In this document: positions 59,869-64,000 of the stretch, piece after piece
Layout: every line of letters begins with the position of its first letter
Numbering within the stretch: the stretch's first letter is position 1
NCBI GenBank assembly: GCA_946894095.1
Contig: OX335653.1
Span: 1,121,001-1,185,000, forward strand
Source of the DNA: Incurvaria masculella
Taxonomy: Eukaryota; Arthropoda; Insecta; Lepidoptera; Incurvariidae
Reading direction: 5' to 3'
Length of the DNA: 64,000 bases
Made by a program: the position numbers and the translations under genes
The notes under the pieces: model-generated
What the model was told of the DNA's origin: nothing
The model's input: only the letters and a program-made list of their open reading frames with translations
Database searches by the model: none

Positions 59869-60943
59869 TCAACGAGCCCTGCCATTGCTTCAGAGGCAAC
59901 ACCGTCAGCCCATATTTTTATGTGTGGTCTTGCCATAGACCTAGCATTGCGCGCTGTGCTTACAAAACAAAGTGTGGGAGTGAGACGTCAACTCAAGTAC
60001 CGCTACCGCGAGTTAGAGGGAGATAGAACACATCTGCCCGATGTGACCACTTCTGAAATCGTGATCAATACATTGGAGTCGCGCTCATGGAATGTTAAAG
60101 GTTTTTGTGAAAACTGTATGATTTCTCTAGTTTTCCTTAAAAAAACATGGAGACCCGTGCATTTATAAATTGTTTAGTAAACGGGAGTAAAAAACCCGGA
60201 CAGATACCCAATTTTGATGGTAGGCTGCGGTAGACCCACTGATTCTTTATCGATTAAATTCTTAACTTATCCTCAATATTTAAATTAAGACTTAAAACAT
60301 AACCTCAGATTTAAGATTGTATGCAGTAAATTTCGAGAATAATTCACACATTTACAAACACACACCCTCTCACATGAGGGTGTGTTTGTGTCGTTTCGAG
60401 GGTAAAAAAGGATACCATTCGAGCGAAGTTTTCATAACATCACATTGTGTTAATTTGTTTAATGAAACATGTTTGAATAGATCTTGAAATAGATAAAATA
60501 GATTTACTGCTAAAGTTTAATATATATTAAATCTAAATATTTCACGTGGACAATTATATCCCATCATTTTAAATTGAACATTACAATTTAGGACGGAGTA
60601 AGTGGTATTAAATGTATTTGATCGATTAAAACAAATTGTATCACGCAAAGAAAGTTTAATGTGCAGATCAAAATTATACGTAACTGTATTTGATATCTAG
60701 GGTTGAGCTTTAGGTTTGTTTAGCGTATATTTATGTACTAGATAAAGAGTTATTTTAGAAGCATTCGTGCATAGGAACATATCAATATATAGGCAGGGTT
60801 CGAACGTAGGCTGCTGGGTGGCTAGACGTACAACAGTGCTATGATATAACCTGATAATATCATAAATCTATAATACTACTATAATCTAATAATCTAGTGC
60901 CAAAATTTTTGTAGACTTATTTTTAAATGAAATGCATTATTTA
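59869..60943. other. Spacer between esterases D and E
   Basis: No supportable gene. 59932-59962 repeats a block from 10350. A short hairpin ACACACCCTCTCACATGAGG and its inverse lies at 60358-60388. Confidence 0.4.
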
Positions 60944-62835
60944 CTAGGGAAATAAAAAATATTGGCTAAATGTTAGGAAAAACAAGTCCCAAAATGCCAT
61001 CCTCTGGTGAAAGGGACTCTTATCTCCTCGCAGCTCGGAATCAATCCAGAGATATTCCCGCGAGTCCCGCGATACAGGCGGCCATCGCATCGGCAGCTGT
61101 TCACTTGTCTCCGGAGTTGGATCGCTGCAACAAGACATGACATAATTCGTAACTGAAAATTACATAATGGTCGCATTTGTCTCGTGAAGCCGCCCTTGCA
61201 TTAACTCGCGGTTCGCTTGTCTCTGGAGTTGGAACGTTGCAATAAGATAGAGAGCATGAACTGTCACTGACCATCGAGAGACGAATGAGTCTAATGTATA
61301 GCCGGCCATCGCACTGATTACAGATTACTTATATCAGGAGTTAGGTCGTTGCAACAAGATAGAGAACATGAATATACACTGCGCATGGATGGTCGCATGA
61401 GTCTTGTGACCCATCCCACCCTCGAAATAACTGCAGCTCACGTCTCCGAAACAAATATTATGTTTAGTTACCGTACGGTATTATCATCTCGACTTACTTC
61501 TCGAGGAAGCGACATGAAACGTATTCGTATTCTATGAAAGTTTGTGTAATAAAATGCTTAACACTCACCCGTATTTAGCAAAATTTGTCCACATTGCTGT
61601 CATCCGGTCGATTATTAGTTGATCTTCAGGGCTATTGCTATCCGGCATGTAAGCTTGCTTAAATAGAAATCCAATATCATCAACATGTACAGCACCACCT
61701 TCAGTTATATTACTCCTTCGCTTAACGAAATTAACTTCTCCGGAGTAAGCAAATACGTATTGGTAGATAGGATGTGGTGATGTCTCCAAATGGTATTTTA
61801 GAGACCTTTCCAATGGATAATTCATTATTAGGTCGGATTCAAAGTTTACTAAATCATAAAATACTTCCGTATTTATTTCTTTGCTTCCAATGTAGAATTC
61901 TTTTGCAATTCGAGTAGCAGATTCTAACAATTCTGGGCTTTCAAAATTAAAAACGGAGCCCAGTCTGCTAGAAAATATATTTTGTATTCTATCAAAATAA
62001 TTCGCATTTGATTTAACTTGAGACAGAGAAGACGCCAACCACTCATCACTGTTAAATCCCATTAGAATAGGAACACCTTCGTACTGTTCAGTTTGTAGTA
62101 TGTGCATTGGCGTAGAACCCAAAAATTGTTCAACACCTTCGAATGATTTCTCCACGCAGATGTTGGCTCCCCAACCAAGCTCTTCGTTAGCTCGTATAAT
62201 ATCGGCCGTACTTGCACTTTTAATGAAATGTAAGGCTTCGTCAACATCGTCCGTGTTAAACTGCAATTGTCTGGCTAAGTCTATTGGCGCAAGTGGGTTG
62301 CTGAAACTCATTAGACTTTCAAGGAACACTGACCCACTTTGTAGAATTGCACGGTGAAACAAACCTTGAGAGCCCGGAGATATGATATGCATATCCACTG
62401 ACATTGCACCAGCACTTTCGCCGAATATAGTAATGCTGCTTGTGTCACCACCAAATGCAGCTACATTATCGTTAATCCAGCGTAGGGCAGCTCTTTGATC
62501 CTTAAGACCCGTGTTTCCAGGAACGCTCGGGGTGTAATGAACCCATAGGGGCCTAGTCTGTAGTTCAAGGCTACGAGTATCACGTCGTGTCGAACTAAGT
62601 ACTCCGGACCCTGGACGTATCTTCCAGCCCAACCAATTTCGAATCCTCCTCCGTGAATCCAAACCATGACAGGTAGTCGATTGATCGAGCTTGCTGTTGA
62701 TGGAACGTAAACGTGGAGGTGCAGGCAGTCCAATGTGCCAACGATTGTGTTGTTGAACTCTTCCCTATGGGGACACATGGCAGAGTCATCATGAGCCTCA
62801 AAGATGTTGTCAAAAATAGGGGCTGAAAGTGCATC
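60944..62835 (-). pseudogene. Carboxylesterase E, frameshifted, exon 1 not in window
   Basis: Exon 2 is 61569-62835 (acceptor gtttcag, donor gtgagt) and exon 3 is 60944-61124 (acceptor gttgcag). The signal-peptide exon is not found up to 64000 and should lie beyond the window. Exon 2 is 1,267 bases, exactly 7 fewer than in gene C. The gap is at about 62535, where the MCLD segment after GPYGF is lost and the frame shifts. On either side the protein is well preserved: HGGGF, GESAG, NSDE and AVHVDD are all present. So the gene is either a very young pseudogene or carries a sequencing error. The 5' part of exon 2 (about 62543-62779) differs from gene C at only about 6 positions, while the rest is clearly diverged. 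Confidence 0.82.
61188..61455 (-). repeat. Tandem relics of the esterase terminal exon
   Basis: Three decayed copies of the acceptor plus first 50-80 bases of exon 3 lie in intron 2 of gene E. They are at about 61188-61262 (CGCTTGTCTCTGGAGTTGGA, CGTTGCAATAAG), 61286-61370 (CCGGCCATCGCACTG, CAGGAGTTAGGTCGTTGCAA) and 61385-61455 (CAGCTCACGTCTCCGAAAC). All face the same way as the real exon at 60944-61124, and all are shortened or full of substitutions. Confidence 0.6.
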
Positions 62836-64000
62836 CTGAAACAATGTGGAAAAGTAATTAATGAAATAACTCACGTCATTCTCATAATGTCTTATCACGA
62901 TGTTTCAACAGGTAAGAGGTAGGCGGTAGAAAGCAGAAAAAAATACTAACCAATATATAACTTTATGAAAATCTTGGTTAACCTTTTAGGAGCCGATAGA
63001 GAACATAATTTAGAAACTATTCATCTCAACTTACCTCAGTTCTAAGTTTTCGTGACTTTTCAAGTGGTTTCAAATGGAAAACTCATAATTTGCTTCGACA
63101 ATTAAAGGTTTTTCTTCATCACTTTCGCAAAATGAAATAACAATTATTGTATACCTTTACATATTTAAAGCAAAACCATTGTCCCAAAATAAACTTACTA
63201 TCCGTATTAAATACAAATATGCGAAACAGAAAAAAAATTACAAATAAAAGTTGCTTAGTCATACCGTAATGAGCTTAAGTATACAAGTATTTGGAATTTG
63301 AAGAAAAAAAAACAAAATGTTGAAAACAGTAAAACTTTGAAATGTTCTCTAACGGCTCCTAAAAGGTATACCACGACCTTCATAACATCTTTTATATGTA
63401 GAATCTACCGTGAAGTAAGGACACATTAAATAAATAATTAAAGCTGTAAGAAGAACGAATCTATGAATATATTGCAAGGCTGTACCTGAACCAGCAAGCA
63501 AACCTTTTCCGGGCAGTACGTCTATCAATTTCGCCCCCTGTTCCATACCAAACAATTGGAATTCTCGCACAGTCCTTTTTCGACGGGAAAGAAAAAAGCG
63601 ACGCACGAAAAAGTATATTTTACTAAAAAAAAGCTACATATGAGGGGTCTATCTACGCAACAGGACTGAACGCTTTACTACATATCTGTGCCAGCCCGAA
63701 TTCCAGTATCACCAAACTTTTTCAGAAAGAAACGGATAGCCACTAGGTTAATTTTTCAACCGATTCGATTCAGTCCGATTTTTCAATCATTAGATAGTAC
63801 TTATCGGACTGATAATACAAATTTACGTTAGTCAAAGGACGGATAGTCATTACTGATTTACATTTCTGATTTATATGTAAAAATATTGACAATCTATGGA
63901 CCTTGGGTTTGCCAATAAACAATAAACAAATAAACAAACAAACAAATTACAGGAGAATTATATCTTCTTTCACAATTATCAGCTTGTAATTTTCATAATA
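62836..64000. other. Upstream or intron 1 region of esterase E
   Basis: It should be intron 1 of gene E. I searched for the conserved exon-1 end (NPFG followed by GT) and did not find it. The only notable frame is at 63349-63606. Confidence 0.4.
63349..63606 (-). CDS. Short frame with one membrane segment, unknown
   Basis: The frame contains FQLFGMEQGAKLIDVLPGKG, then a hydrophobic stretch FVLLTALIIYLMCPYFTV fit for one transmembrane helix, followed by a charged tail (STYKRCYEGRG). I do not recognise the family. The most likely real start is the Met of GMEQG at about 63546. A diverged copy with a stop occurs at 55540-55725. It could be an exon of an unrelated gene, a retrocopy, or part of a repeat; function cannot be assigned. 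Confidence 0.3.
   Translation of the reverse strand: MRRFFLSRRKRTVREFQLFGMEQGAKLIDVLPGKGLLAGSGTALQYIHRFVLLTALIIYLMCPYFTVDSTYKRCYEGRGIPFRSR

Overview
This window looks like nuclear DNA of an insect, most likely a moth or butterfly. The genes are split by introns with GT/AG borders. The intergenic DNA is AT-rich and crowded with short non-autonomous elements of types common in Lepidoptera: tRNA-headed SINEs, elements carrying a (CGGA)n microsatellite, and TTAA-flanked MITEs. The host genes are secreted carboxylesterases. Species assignment is inference; no ribosomal or mitochondrial marker is present.

Region 1 (about 1-23000) holds no host gene that I can support. It is a patchwork of repeats: a 140-bp minisatellite, six (CGGA)n-bearing elements and a 3' fragment of a seventh, five fuller SINE copies plus an older one without its head, three copies of a ~0.6-kb GGAGGTCGCGAC-ended MITE (one split by a TTAA element), a near-perfect foldback MITE, a dead mariner transposase fragment and a 507-bp tandem repeat with a GC-rich hairpin cassette.

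Region 2 (23155-45353, plus 53978-62835) is a carboxylesterase cluster. All members are on the minus strand and share one three-exon plan: a signal-peptide exon, a large catalytic exon and a ~60-residue terminal exon. In transcriptional order they are E (5' end outside the window, frameshifted), D (frameshifted), C (intact), B and A. A and B lie in an 8,108-bp tandem duplication (23821-31928 and 31929-40036) in which I see no difference. The left duplication breakpoint falls inside a Transib/RAG1-like DNA transposon (23155-26476). That transposon has 435-bp inverted repeats and a perfect 5-bp target duplication, and sits in the middle of a palindromic MITE.

Region 3 (48297 to about 53540, minus strand) is a nearly full-length non-LTR retrotransposon of the CR1/jockey group. 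ORF1 has one frameshift. ORF2 (endonuclease plus reverse transcriptase) is interrupted by two later insertions, each with its own target-site duplication; leaving them out gives a continuous frame.

The main points for follow-up are whether the perfect duplication is real or an assembly error, the unusual Transib element, the two 7-base frameshifts in D and E, the near-identical 235-bp stretch shared by C and E (gene conversion), and decayed copies of the terminal esterase exon left in introns. All alignments here were made by eye.
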